Source: Actinomycetota bacterium (GTDB lineage Bacteria > Actinomycetota > Acidimicrobiia > Acidimicrobiales > Ilumatobacteraceae). Taken from it: a stretch of DNA of 64,000 nucleotides. The DNA lies in contig VFYV01000001.1 in assembly GCA_016871395.1 (NCBI GenBank), positions 62,001 to 126,000 on the forward strand, read 5' to 3'. The notes under the pieces were generated by a model. That model was not told the origin of the DNA, made no database searches, and worked only from the letters and a program-made list of their open reading frames with translations. Numbering within the stretch: the first letter of the stretch is position 1; every line of letters begins with the position of its first letter. The position numbers and the translations under genes were made by a program. Shown here in pieces: positions 52,021 through 60,579 of the stretch.

Positions 52021-53226
52021 ATGGCCAGTGACGACATCTGGATTCTCGGAATCGCGATGACGAAGTTCGGTAAGCATTCCGACAAAGACATCGTCGACCT
52101 CGGCGCCGAGGCGGTCATGGCTGCCCTCACCGACGCCGGCATCAGCATGCGCGAGATCGGAGTCCTGGCTGCGGGGAACCTCATGGGTGGTGGAGGATTC
52201 GGACAGATGCTCCAGAAGCAGGTGGGGCAGACGGGTATTCCGGTGTACAACGTCACGAACGCGTGCGCCACCGGCGCCACTGCCCTACGTACCGCGATCA
52301 TGGCGGTCAGGGCCGGCGAGGTGAAGTTCGGACTGGCCGTTGGAGCCGAGAAACTCGCGGGGGCAGGATTGCTCGGCGGTGGTGGTAGCGCCAAGAAGGA
52401 CGGTAACAAGTGGGAGCCCAAGGGTCGTTTCGGGAGCGTCGCTCCGACGGACGGCCGTATCGGCACCGACACCATGCCGGGCACCTTCGCTCAAGTCGGC
52501 ATGGAGTACGGCCACAAGTACGGTGGCGTGTCCTTCGAACTGTTTGCCCGCATTTCAGAGAAGAACCACGCCCATTCCGTCCTCAATCCGATGGCCGCTT
52601 ACCAGAAGCGCTTCACTTTGGACGAGATCATGAACGACATGATGATTTCCTACCCGAACACGCGTCCGATGTGCTCGGCCAACTGCGACGGCGCCGCGGC
52701 CGCCGTGGTCTGTTCGGGGGAGACTCTGAAGTCGTTGTCTCCCGAGCAGCAGCGACGTGCCATCAAGGTCACGGCATCGGTGCTCACGACCGACCCGTAC
52801 CAGGAAGCCTGTCAAGTTCTGCCCGATGTCAACACCCTCACCCGCAACGCCGCCAAGATTGCCTACGAGCAGGCGGGTGTCGCACCATCGGATCTCGATC
52901 TCGTCGAGTTGCACGACTGCTTCGCCACGGCCGAATTGGTGCACTACGACAACTTGATGCTGTGCCCCGAGGGCAGTGCGGCGGACTTCTTCGACAGCGG
53001 TGCAACCTGGCGCACCGGGTCGACACCGGTGAACGTGTCGGGAGGCCTGCAATCCAAGGGACACCCCATTGCGGCGACGGGTATCGCCAACGTCTGGGAG
53101 ATCTGTCATCATCTTCGCAACGAAGCCGGAAGCCGTCAGATCGTGGGTGCCAAGGTCGGTTTGGCTCACGTCATCGGCCTCGGATCGGCCTGTGGTGTTC
53201 ACATCCTGGAACGCAGCGGACGCTGA
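52021..53226 (+). CDS. Thiolase / lipid-transfer-type thiolase-fold protein
   Basis: Thiolase superfamily protein of 401 residues. NVTNACATGATALRTAIMAV (about residues 78-97) holds the reactive Cys, and VELHDCFATAELVHYDNL and GGLQSKGHPIAATGIANVWE (about 340-359) hold the second Cys/His region. The GLQSKGHP block and the DUF35 partner point to the SCP-x/lipid-transfer thiolase branch rather than the biosynthetic AtoB type. The reaction, cleavage or condensation of an acyl-CoA, is not fixed by sequence. It is convergent with fabI, with 1 base between stops. Confidence 0.88.
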   Translation: MASDDIWILGIAMTKFGKHSDKDIVDLGAEAVMAALTDAGISMREIGVLAAGNLMGGGGFGQMLQKQVGQTGIPVYNVTNACATGATALRTAIMAVRAGEVKFGLAVGAEKLAGAGLLGGGGSAKKDGNKWEPKGRFGSVAPTDGRIGTDTMPGTFAQVGMEYGHKYGGVSFELFARISEKNHAHSVLNPMAAYQKRFTLDEIMNDMMISYPNTRPMCSANCDGAAAAVVCSGETLKSLSPEQQRRAIKVTASVLTTDPYQEACQVLPDVNTLTRNAAKIAYEQAGVAPSDLDLVELHDCFATAELVHYDNLMLCPEGSAADFFDSGATWRTGSTPVNVSGGLQSKGHPIAATGIANVWEICHHLRNEAGSRQIVGAKVGLAHVIGLGSACGVHILERSGR

Positions 53227-53227
53227 T

Positions 53228-53995
53228 TCAGGCCCCGGTGGCGTGATAACCCCCGTCCACATGGATCATCGAGCCGGTGGTTGCCGGAAACCAGTCGGAG
53301 AGTAGGGCCACCACGGCGCGGGCCACTGGTTCGCCGTTGGTGACGTCCCAGCCGAGCGGTGCCCGTTGGTCCCAGACGTCTTCGAAGGTCTTGAAACCCG
53401 GGATGGACTTGGCAGCCATCGTCTTGACCGGACCCGCCGCCACCAAGTTCGATCGAATACCGCGCGGACCCATCTCTTTGGCCAAGTAGCGGTTGATGCT
53501 CTCGAGAGCTGATTTGGCCACGCCCATCCAATTGTAGGCGGGCCAGGCCACGGTGTTGTCGAAGTCGAGTCCCACGAAGGCTCCACCGCGACCCATCAAC
53601 GGAGCGAAAACGTCCGCCAAGTGCTTGTAGGAATAGGCACTCACCTGCATGGCCACGGCGACGTCGGACCATTGCGCCGCCATGAAATCGTCGCCGAGGC
53701 AGATCTCGGGGGCGAAACCGATGGAATGAACGACGCCGTCGACCGAGCCCCAACGCGAGGCCACCGCCTCTCGCACCGTCGCCGCGTGTTCAGGAACCGT
53801 CACGTCCAACTCCAAGACGTCGACCGCCGAGGGCAGTTTTCGGGCGGTTCTCTGGGTCAAGCTGAGTGCTCGACCGGCTCCCGTCAAGATGACGGCGGCT
53901 CCCTCGTCGAGGGCCAAACGAGCGATCCCGAACGCGAGCGAGGCATCGGTCAGTACGCCGGTGACGACGATCTTTTTCCCCGCAAGCAGACCCAT
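53228..53995 (-). CDS. fabI: Enoyl-ACP reductase (FabI/InhA type)
   Basis: NADH-dependent last step of each fatty-acid elongation cycle. The protein has 255 residues. The cofactor block is KIVVTGVLTDASLAFGIARL (about 8-27), HSIGFAPE lies near 91, the catalytic Tyr and Lys are in YNWMGVAKSALESINRYLA (about 158-176, Y-x6-K as in InhA), and AAGPVKTMAAKSIPGF follows. The close match to the InhA motif suggests triclosan or isoniazid-type inhibitor sites, untested. A GGGAGGA Shine-Dalgarno precedes the ATG. Confidence 0.93.
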   Translation of the reverse strand: MGLLAGKKIVVTGVLTDASLAFGIARLALDEGAAVILTGAGRALSLTQRTARKLPSAVDVLELDVTVPEHAATVREAVASRWGSVDGVVHSIGFAPEICLGDDFMAAQWSDVAVAMQVSAYSYKHLADVFAPLMGRGGAFVGLDFDNTVAWPAYNWMGVAKSALESINRYLAKEMGPRGIRSNLVAAGPVKTMAAKSIPGFKTFEDVWDQRAPLGWDVTNGEPVARAVVALLSDWFPATTGSMIHVDGGYHATGA

Positions 53996-54078
53996 GTCGT
54001 TCCTCCCGGCATCAACTTAGACGACGCCAAGGAACTGCGACCCCCACGCCGGCGATTCGCGTGTGTAAGGCTGGGCTG

Positions 54079-54753
54079 ATGCGGATCGGGATACTGGGGG
54101 GCACGGGACCGGCCGGGTCGGCTCTCGGCTCCCGACTGGCCTCGGTCGGGTACGACGTCGTCATCGGCTCGCGCTCGGCCGAGCGCGCCGCCGCGGTGTG
54201 CAGCGAATTGGTCGCGAGGTATCCGGAGATCGTGACTCGACTATCGGGTGGGGACAACGCGGCAGCCGCGGAGGGCGACGTGGTCGTCGTCGCGACCCCG
54301 TGGGATTCTGCCGCCACGACAGTTCGAGAGAATTCCGAAGCGTTGCAGGGGAAGGTCCTCGTCAGTATGGCCAATGCCCTGGTCCGGGTGACCGGGGAGT
54401 TCCAGCCACTTCTCCCGCCGCGAGGCAGCGTGGCCGCTCACATCCAGGCGGCGGCGCCTCGGAGCAGGGTGGTGGCCGCCTTGCATCACCTTCCGGCCAA
54501 AGAGCTGGGCCATCTCGGAGCGCCGATCGATTCTGATGTTCTCATCTGTTCGGATGATCGGGAGTCGGTGCGAATCGTCAGTGAGATCGTGGAACGAATT
54601 CCGGGTTGTCGTCCTCTCGACGCCGGGCAGTTGTCCAACGCCACGGCGATCGAGGCGTTCACCGCGGTTCTGTTGCAATTGAACGTTCGTTACAAGACGC
54701 GGGTCGCCCTCAAGTTGAGCGGATTTCACTCTCCGAGGACGCACGCCGAGTGA
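54079..54753 (+). CDS. npdG: NADPH-dependent F420 reductase
   Basis: Moves hydride between NADP and coenzyme F420. The protein has 224 residues. The NADP-binding start is MRIGILGGTGPAGSALGSRL, then VVIGSRSAERA (Ser and Arg bind the 2'-phosphate), VVVATPWDSA is near 77, and PLDAGQLSNATAIEAFTAVL near the C-terminus. I chose ATG 54079, where the family motif starts; TAAGGC plus 7 bases lies just upstream. It implies that this organism makes F420. It overlaps or abuts mshC. Confidence 0.88.
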   Translation: MRIGILGGTGPAGSALGSRLASVGYDVVIGSRSAERAAAVCSELVARYPEIVTRLSGGDNAAAAEGDVVVVATPWDSAATTVRENSEALQGKVLVSMANALVRVTGEFQPLLPPRGSVAAHIQAAAPRSRVVAALHHLPAKELGHLGAPIDSDVLICSDDRESVRIVSEIVERIPGCRPLDAGQLSNATAIEAFTAVLLQLNVRYKTRVALKLSGFHSPRTHAE

Positions 54754-54755
54754 GT

Positions 54756-55871
54756 ATGCGCCTCTACGACACCTCACGCCGTGAGGTGGTTCCGTTCGAA
54801 CCGGATCATCGAGTGAAGATGTACACCTGTGGAATCACGCCCTACGACGCCACCCACATCGGCCATGCCGCGACGTTCTTGACGTACGACGTATTACAAC
54901 GTCGACTCATCGACATGGGTCACGAGATTCGTTGCGTTCGCAATGTGACCGACGTCGACGATCCGTTGTTCGCCAAGGCGCGCGAGCTCGGCGTGCACTA
55001 CCTCGATTTGGCCGCCGGCGAAGAGGCGCGTTTCGAGCGGGACATGAAGGCACTCAACGCTCTTCCCGTTCATTCGACGCCCCGCGCATCATCGGCGATT
55101 CCCGATATCCGTGGCTTCATCGGTATGGTCCTCGAGAGGGGATACGCCTACGTCTCGTCGGGCTCAGTTTTTTTCGACGTCAGCAAGTTCCCCACCTTCG
55201 GGTCGGTCAGTCATTACTCCCGAGAGCAGATGATCTCCTTCGCTCGTGAGCGCGGTGGTGACGTCGACAACACCAAGAAGAGGGATCCGCTCGACTTCGT
55301 CCTGTGGCATCCCTCGGCCGACGACGAACCCTCCTGGGAAGCGATGTGGGGACCGGGCCGTCCGGGTTGGCACATCGAATGCAGTGCGCTCGCGTTGCGT
55401 GAGTTGGGCGAGACGATCGATCTCCACGGTGGTGGGAGCGACCTCATCTTCCCTCATCACGAATGCGAACGTGCGCAGAGTGAAGCCGCTACCGGGCGGC
55501 CCTTCGTCAAGCATTGGATGCACGTGGCCATGGTCCTCATGGACGGCGCAAAAATGTCCAAGAGCCTCGGAAATCTGGTCTTCGTCGACGCACTTCGTCG
55601 TGAGTGGGATCCGCGGGCTATTCGGTTGGCGATTCTGGAGAACTCGTATCGGCACGAGTGGGAGTGGACCCCGAGTGCCATGCCGCGAGCCACCGGGAGG
55701 CTCGAGCAATGGGGTCGGGGTCACACCTCGGATCCGACCGTTCTCGAGCGGGTCCGCGAACGCCTGGACGATGATCTGGACACCCCGGGTGCGCTGGCCA
55801 TCATCGACGAGGCCAGTCGGCTCGGGGTCGACGTCGGCGCCCCCGCCGGACTTCTCGGAGTTCCTCTCTGA
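54756..55871 (+). CDS. mshC: Cysteine ligase of the mycothiol pathway (MshC-like)
   Basis: CysRS-like ligase of 371 residues. MYTCGITPYDATHIGHAATF (about residues 23-42) is the MshC form of the Cys/HIGH motif; true CysRS has a different CGPTVY pattern. WHIECSALALRELG, FPHHECERAQSE (zinc ligands) and KMSKSLGN (about 266-273) are intact. MshC joins Cys to glucosaminyl-inositol. The tRNA anticodon domain of CysRS is absent. An in-frame GTG at 54750 overlapping the npdG stop is an alternative start. Confidence 0.85.
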   Translation: MRLYDTSRREVVPFEPDHRVKMYTCGITPYDATHIGHAATFLTYDVLQRRLIDMGHEIRCVRNVTDVDDPLFAKARELGVHYLDLAAGEEARFERDMKALNALPVHSTPRASSAIPDIRGFIGMVLERGYAYVSSGSVFFDVSKFPTFGSVSHYSREQMISFARERGGDVDNTKKRDPLDFVLWHPSADDEPSWEAMWGPGRPGWHIECSALALRELGETIDLHGGGSDLIFPHHECERAQSEAATGRPFVKHWMHVAMVLMDGAKMSKSLGNLVFVDALRREWDPRAIRLAILENSYRHEWEWTPSAMPRATGRLEQWGRGHTSDPTVLERVRERLDDDLDTPGALAIIDEASRLGVDVGAPAGLLGVPL

Positions 55872-55934
55872 AAACTCGTCCGCCATCACCTTTTTTCCGA
55901 GACTCATCTACTATCCGCCCATCGGAGCGAGAAG

Positions 55935-56723
55935 GTGCAGTCGATGAAGGCGCAAGGTGCCGGAAAAACCCAAGAGCGCTTTCGTCGAGTTTTGTCTCCG
56001 ATCGCCCGTCGGCTCTGGAACATCGAAGTCTCCGGACTCGAGCGTCTTCCGTCAGATGGACCGGCGATTCTTTGTCCGAACCACATCTCCTTCTTGGACT
56101 CCGCCTTTCTCATGCTGGTGGCCTCACGCAACATCTCCTTCATCGGAAAATCGGAGTACATGGATTCGTGGAAGACGAAGTTCCTGTTTCCGATCATGGG
56201 GATGATTCCCATCGATCGTTCCGGCGGCGACAAGAGCCAGGGAGCGCTCGACGTTGCCCGACGGGTTCTCGATCGGGGCGAGTTGTTCGGGATTTTCCCC
56301 GAGGGAACGCGAAGTCGTGACGGCAGCCTGTACAAGGGTCGCACCGGCGCCGCGCGTCTCGCGACGAGCATCGGTTGCCCGATTTTCCCGGTCGGTATCG
56401 TGGGAACGGACAGGATTCAGCCGCCCGGTGCGAGGGCGCCCCGACTTTCGGGGCGTTGCTCGATCACGATTGGGCGGCCCATCGAGCCCGAGCGTTATTC
56501 GTCGGAGGGGGAACCCCATCGGGTCTGGCGCTCCATGATGGACGAAATCATGTTCGAGATTCGGGAGTTGACCGGTCAGACGTACCGGAACGTGTACGCC
56601 GGATCGACGTCGGAATCCGAAGAGGTCACGATCGGGGCCGTGGCCCACGTCCAGGACCCCACGCATCCGTTGTTGCGGCCGGCGGAGCTGATATCCGAGG
56701 GTCAGGGTTCGAGCCACCAATAA
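55935..56723 (+). CDS. Lysophospholipid acyltransferase family protein, second PlsC-like
   Basis: Acyltransferase of 262 residues. The HX4D motif is NHISFLDSA (His about residue 49), PIDRSGGDKSQGALDVA follows, and the substrate block is FPEGTRSRDGSLYKGRTGAA (about 118-137). GEPHRVWRSMMDEIMFEI and an acidic C-terminal tail of about 45 residues are extra. The start is GTG 55935, preceded by GAGAAGG at close range; ATG 55944 is an alternative. TACTAT at 55910-55915 is a candidate -10. The TAA stop is part of the thrS promoter. Confidence 0.85.
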   Translation: MQSMKAQGAGKTQERFRRVLSPIARRLWNIEVSGLERLPSDGPAILCPNHISFLDSAFLMLVASRNISFIGKSEYMDSWKTKFLFPIMGMIPIDRSGGDKSQGALDVARRVLDRGELFGIFPEGTRSRDGSLYKGRTGAARLATSIGCPIFPVGIVGTDRIQPPGARAPRLSGRCSITIGRPIEPERYSSEGEPHRVWRSMMDEIMFEIRELTGQTYRNVYAGSTSESEEVTIGAVAHVQDPTHPLLRPAELISEGQGSSHQ

Positions 56724-56735
56724 ACTCGGACCATG
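56721..56735 (+). promoter_or_regulatory. Leaderless promoter for thrS overlapping the upstream stop
   Basis: TAAACT at 56721-56726 begins with the TAA stop of the acyltransferase gene; 6 bases later is the thrS ATG. No T-box or other leader is possible with this start. Confidence 0.55.
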
Positions 56736-58706
56736 CCCGAGTTGAAGGTCCGTCTTCCCGATGACTCCGAGCGGGTCGTGGCCGAGGGATCGACGGTGCT
56801 CGATCTAGCTGCGGTGATCAGTCGAAACTTGGCCCGGGCTGCGGTGGCGGCGGTGATCGACGGCGTCGAGACCGACCTGACCACCACCATCACCGACGGG
56901 GCTCGAGTTCGAATCGTCACCGCGGATAGCGACGAGGGACGCCACGTTCTGCGACATTCCACCGCTCACGTGATGGCACAGGCGGTGACTCGGTTGTTCC
57001 CGGGGGCAAAGTACACGATCGGTCCGGCCATCGACAGTGGCTTCTACTACGACTTCGACCTCGGTGGCCGCGCATTCACCGAGGACGACCTGGCGAGCGT
57101 CGAAGCCGAGATGCGCTCGATCATCAGAGCCGACCAGCCTTTCACCCGGTCAGTGATCCCGGTCGCCGACGCCTTGTCCTTGTTCGAATCACAGCCCTAC
57201 AAGTGCGAGATCATTCGTCGTGTTCGTGACGGAGGTGCCGACGGTTCGGACAGCAGCGAAGCCGGGGCTGATGTCGACACCGTGAGCCTCTACCGAAACA
57301 CCCCGGAATTCGTGGATCTGTGCCTCGGACCTCACGTGCCCACGACGGGACGGCTCGGGCATTTCAAACTCCTGAAGGTTTCGTCCGCCTATTGGAGGGG
57401 GAACGAAAGGGGTCCGGTTCTTCAACGCATCTACGGCACGGCGTGGGAGTCCAAGACCGCCCTGGAGGAACACCTCCATCGTCTCGAGGAGGCAGAAAAG
57501 CGCGATCACCGTCGTTTGGCCGTGGAATTGGACTTGCTCTCCTTTCCGAGTGAACTCGGGGGAGGTCTCGCTGTCTGGCATCCCAAAGGCGCAACGGTTC
57601 GAAAGTTGATGGAGGACTACAGCCGAGCACGTCACCAAGACGGCGGGTATCAATTTGTTTTCACTCCCCACTTGTCGAACGCGTCCCTGTTTCGTACCTC
57701 TGGGCACCTCGATTTTTACGCTGACGGTATGTACCCGGCCATGGAAATGGACAACGGCACCTATTACCCGAAGCCGATGAATTGCCCGATGCACTGTCTC
57801 ATTTTCCGGGGCCGACAACGCAGTTATCGGGAACTGCCGCTTCGATTGTTCGAACTCGGCACCGTCTATCGCTACGAACGAGCCGGGACCCTGCACGGTT
57901 TGATGCGCATACGTGGTTTCACCCAGGACGACAGCCACATCTTCTGTACCCGCGAACAACTGCAAGAAGAGATCATTTCGTTGTTGGATTTCATCGTCAG
58001 CGTCCTTCGGGCCTTCGGCTTTCAGGACTTTTCGTTTCACCTGTCCACCAAGGATCCCCATAAGTTCGTCGGTTCCGAGGAGATCTGGGACGAGGCCACC
58101 GAGGCGCTCCGGGCGGCGCTGACGACCCACGGACTCGAGTATTCGTTGAAGGAGGGCGATGCGGCTTTTTACGGACCCAAGATCGACATCCACGTGCGCG
58201 ACGCCATCGGTCGTATTTGGCAACTCTCGACGATCCAATGCGACTTCAATCTCCCCGAACGCTTCGATCTCGAATACGTCTCGAGTGACGGATCCCGCCG
58301 CCGCCCCATCATGTTGCATCGTGCTTTGTTCGGGTCTGTCGAGCGTTTCTTCGGGGTCCTGGTGGAACACTACGCCGGAGCCTTCCCGACCTGGCTCTCG
58401 CCCCTGCAAGTTCGTATTCTTCCAGTGGCCGAAACGCACGAGAACTACGCCCAGAGTGTGCGCGATCGTCTCGCATCGCGCGGAATTCGCGTGGACGTCG
58501 TGGAAGCGACCGATCCACTGGGCAAGAGAATACGAACGGCGAAATTGGAGAAGATCCCGTATTTGTTGGTCGTGGGCGATGATGACGTGACGGCGGGAAC
58601 CGTCGGTGTCAACGCCCGTAGTACCGATGTCGAGCGTGGGGTCACGGTCGAGGAGTTCGTCGACCGCCTGACGCGTGAGATCCACCCGAATTCCATCGTC
58701 TCATGA
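56733..58706 (+). CDS. thrS: Threonyl-tRNA synthetase
   Basis: Class II synthetase of 657 residues. The TGS domain (about 1-62) is followed by the editing domain with HVLRHSTAHVMAQAV (about 71-85) and FVDLCLGPHVPTTGRL. The catalytic core has KPMNCPMHCLIF (zinc Cys), RYERAGTLHGLMRIRGFTQD and ALFGSVERFFGVLVEHYAG (motif 3). The anticodon-binding domain starts PLQVRILPVAETHENYA. It begins a thrS, HIT, pgsA, patA block arranged as in mycobacteria. It overlaps the HIT gene by 4 bases. Confidence 0.96.
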   Translation: MPELKVRLPDDSERVVAEGSTVLDLAAVISRNLARAAVAAVIDGVETDLTTTITDGARVRIVTADSDEGRHVLRHSTAHVMAQAVTRLFPGAKYTIGPAIDSGFYYDFDLGGRAFTEDDLASVEAEMRSIIRADQPFTRSVIPVADALSLFESQPYKCEIIRRVRDGGADGSDSSEAGADVDTVSLYRNTPEFVDLCLGPHVPTTGRLGHFKLLKVSSAYWRGNERGPVLQRIYGTAWESKTALEEHLHRLEEAEKRDHRRLAVELDLLSFPSELGGGLAVWHPKGATVRKLMEDYSRARHQDGGYQFVFTPHLSNASLFRTSGHLDFYADGMYPAMEMDNGTYYPKPMNCPMHCLIFRGRQRSYRELPLRLFELGTVYRYERAGTLHGLMRIRGFTQDDSHIFCTREQLQEEIISLLDFIVSVLRAFGFQDFSFHLSTKDPHKFVGSEEIWDEATEALRAALTTHGLEYSLKEGDAAFYGPKIDIHVRDAIGRIWQLSTIQCDFNLPERFDLEYVSSDGSRRRPIMLHRALFGSVERFFGVLVEHYAGAFPTWLSPLQVRILPVAETHENYAQSVRDRLASRGIRVDVVEATDPLGKRIRTAKLEKIPYLLVVGDDDVTAGTVGVNARSTDVERGVTVEEFVDRLTREIHPNSIVS

Positions 58707-59254
58707 TCGAGAACCTGTGGGCCGGATGGCGCGATCCTTATCTGTCGTCACTACCCGAGCGTGCCAGGCGTGACGACAAGGATGGGTCGCAGTCGAAAGA
58801 AGACCCCAGCGTCTTCACCTCGATCCTTCGGTCCGGTCGTCCCGACGAGGAGACCTACATTCTTCGTCGGTCCGATCACGTGTTCGTGATCCTCAACGCT
58901 TTTCCGTACGCGGTCGGCCACTCCATGGTGCTTCCGTATCGGCAGGTGGCGGATCTCGATCAGTTGTCTGCGGACGAGTCCCACGATCTCTGGCGTATGG
59001 TCACCACCTTGTGTCGAGCGGTTCGTCGCGAATACCGGCCGCAAGGGATCAATATCGGAGTCAACCTCGGGTCGGCCTCGGGCGGGAGCGTCCATGAGCA
59101 TCTCCACGTTCACGTCGTTCCTCGTTGGGCGGGGGACACGAACTTTCTGGCTGTTACGGCCAACACCAAGACGATTCCCGAGCCCCTGGATGTGACGGCT
59201 GCCCGCCTGAGGGCGGCGCTGTGCGACATCGAGTCGGACTCCGAGTCCACGTAA
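58703..59254 (+). CDS. HIT family hydrolase/phosphorylase
   Basis: Histidine triad protein of 183 residues. HVFVILNAFPYAVGHSMVLP (about residues 53-72) is the N-terminal HIT block; GINIGVNLGSASGGSVHEHLHVHVVPRW (about 113-140) holds the triad, with HEHLHVHVV in place of the usual HxHxHxx spacing. The homologue next to thrS in mycobacteria is a diadenosine tetraphosphate phosphorylase; the same activity is inferred here. The ATG overlaps the thrS stop. Its TAA forms the -10 of the next gene. Confidence 0.9.
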   Translation: MIENLWAGWRDPYLSSLPERARRDDKDGSQSKEDPSVFTSILRSGRPDEETYILRRSDHVFVILNAFPYAVGHSMVLPYRQVADLDQLSADESHDLWRMVTTLCRAVRREYRPQGINIGVNLGSASGGSVHEHLHVHVVPRWAGDTNFLAVTANTKTIPEPLDVTAARLRAALCDIESDSEST

Positions 59255-59266
59255 CCTCACCGCATG
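59252..59266 (+). promoter_or_regulatory. Leaderless promoter overlapping the HIT gene stop
   Basis: TAACCT at 59252-59257 starts with the TAA stop; 6 bases later is the ATG at 59264. Confidence 0.5.
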
Positions 59267-59785
59267 GAGCAAAACCCCCCGGTCGAACCGCCGCCGCCCT
59301 CGGGCGAAATTCGCGACTCGTTACCCGAGGATCTGAACGCCGTGGAGAACCGCGCCGCGTATCGGTTCCCCGACAACAGTCGCCGGCGTATTCCGGGGGT
59401 CACGTATCTGCTGCTCGGCACCGTCGTCCTGGTCATGAGGTTCGTCGCGTCGGATTCGTCCACCTATAACGGCGGGCTCGTCGTCGGGGCGGTCGTCCTC
59501 ATGTTTTTCGGGCTCTTCTCGCTGTCGTCTGGCTGGCGCATGAGCATCGACGAGCAGGGTGCTTTGGCCGCGGCGGGATCGGCCGTTGGCTTTGCCGTCG
59601 GACACGCATCGGCCCAGCAGGTCTGGCGGGGGATTCGCAGTCGTCCGACGTGGAGGGTTCTGTGCTATTCCGACGAAGACCCTCCGTTGCGTCGCGGTCT
59701 GGTGCTCGTCGATGCGGTGGACGGCTCGGTGAAGGAACACTTCGTCGAGGAAAATTTGGAGAAGTGGGACGACGCGACGACCTGA
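59264..59785 (+). CDS. Hypothetical membrane protein
   Basis: Not recognised. It has 173 residues: a Pro-rich polar start (NPPVEPPPPSGE), two adjacent membrane helices (about 46-64, GVTYLLLGTVVLVMRFVAS, and 70-88, GGLVVGAVVLMFFGLFSLS), then a soluble alpha/beta domain with VWRGIRSRPTWRVLCYSDED and GLVLVDAVDGSVKEHFVEEN. The C-terminal part should lie in the cytoplasm if both helices span. Its place between HIT and pgsA is not part of the mycobacterial order I know. Confidence 0.65.
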   Translation: MEQNPPVEPPPPSGEIRDSLPEDLNAVENRAAYRFPDNSRRRIPGVTYLLLGTVVLVMRFVASDSSTYNGGLVVGAVVLMFFGLFSLSSGWRMSIDEQGALAAAGSAVGFAVGHASAQQVWRGIRSRPTWRVLCYSDEDPPLRRGLVLVDAVDGSVKEHFVEENLEKWDDATT

Positions 59786-59879
59786 AGCCGCTCCGACCAG
59801 GTCCCGTCCTCGAGTCGGTATCGTGCCTGCGTGACGTGTTTTGTCGGCGTGTTCGCCCACCGGTGCGGTTCATTCTTCT

Positions 59880-59894
59880 TAGACTGACGATATG
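59880..59894 (+). promoter_or_regulatory. Leaderless promoter for pgsA-like gene: TAGACT, 6 bases, ATG
   Basis: TAGACT at 59880-59885, 6 bases, then the ATG at 59892. Confidence 0.6.
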
Positions 59895-60575
59895 TTCGAC
59901 GGCCACCTTCGCACTTCGGTAGACAAAGCGGTCAAACCCCTGGGTGACAGCCTGCGTCGCACGAGAATCACCCCCGACCACTTGACGATCGCCGGGATGA
60001 TCATCGCCGTCGCCGCTGCGGTGGCCATTGGTGCCGGCCTCCTGCCGCTCGGGCTCCTCCTGGTGATACTGGCGGCTCTTCCGGACCTACTCGATGGTGC
60101 TCTAGCCAAGGCATCCAATACCTCCAGCCAACGGGGGGCCTTCTTCGATTCGGTGGTCGATCGAGTCACCGACGCCTTGTTGTTGGGCGGGGTGGCGTGG
60201 TTTTTCACCACCGAGCACTCACCCAAGACAGCTTTGTTACCGGTAGCTGTTTCGGCCGTGAGTTCGGTGATCTCTTATGAGCGAGCCAAGGCCGAATCGC
60301 TCGGATTGACGGCCAAGGGCGGTCTCATGGAGCGGGCCGAACGGATCATCTTGTTGTGCCTCGGTCTTCTTTTTCCCGTTCTCTTGTTGCCGATCATGTG
60401 GATCATGTTGGTCCTCACCACGGTGACCGCCGTGCAACGTTTCGTGAAGGTTTGGCGTCAGGCGGCGGTTGCGCCGGTTACCGCCGCGCGGATAGAGCAA
60501 CGCCGGTCTCGCCGTCAGAGTCGTCGTTCGGCGCGCCTCGGGCGGCGTGCCCGGGCATCGTCGCGTTCGCGTTGA
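59892..60575 (+). CDS. pgsA: CDP-alcohol phosphatidyltransferase (PI-phosphate synthase-like)
   Basis: Membrane enzyme of 227 residues with about six helices. The CDP-alcohol motif is DLLDGALAKASNTSSQRGAFFDSVVDRVTD (about residues 65-94); I see all the Asp ligands and the Gly, but the usual Ala-Arg is Ala-Lys. By position next to the HIT and patA-like genes it is probably the phosphatidylinositol phosphate synthase that feeds PIM synthesis; the substrate is inference. The C-terminal tail is strongly basic (RRSRRQSRRSARLGRRARA) and probably binds the membrane surface. Confidence 0.85.
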   Translation: MFDGHLRTSVDKAVKPLGDSLRRTRITPDHLTIAGMIIAVAAAVAIGAGLLPLGLLLVILAALPDLLDGALAKASNTSSQRGAFFDSVVDRVTDALLLGGVAWFFTTEHSPKTALLPVAVSAVSSVISYERAKAESLGLTAKGGLMERAERIILLCLGLLFPVLLLPIMWIMLVLTTVTAVQRFVKVWRQAAVAPVTAARIEQRRSRRQSRRSARLGRRARASSRSR

Positions 60576-60579
60576 CGAC

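Noticed and set aside
54061-54078. GTG 54061 as the start of the F420 reductase
   Set aside because: It would add six residues before the conserved MRIGILGGTG start, and the ATG at 54079 fits the family and the promoter spacing better.
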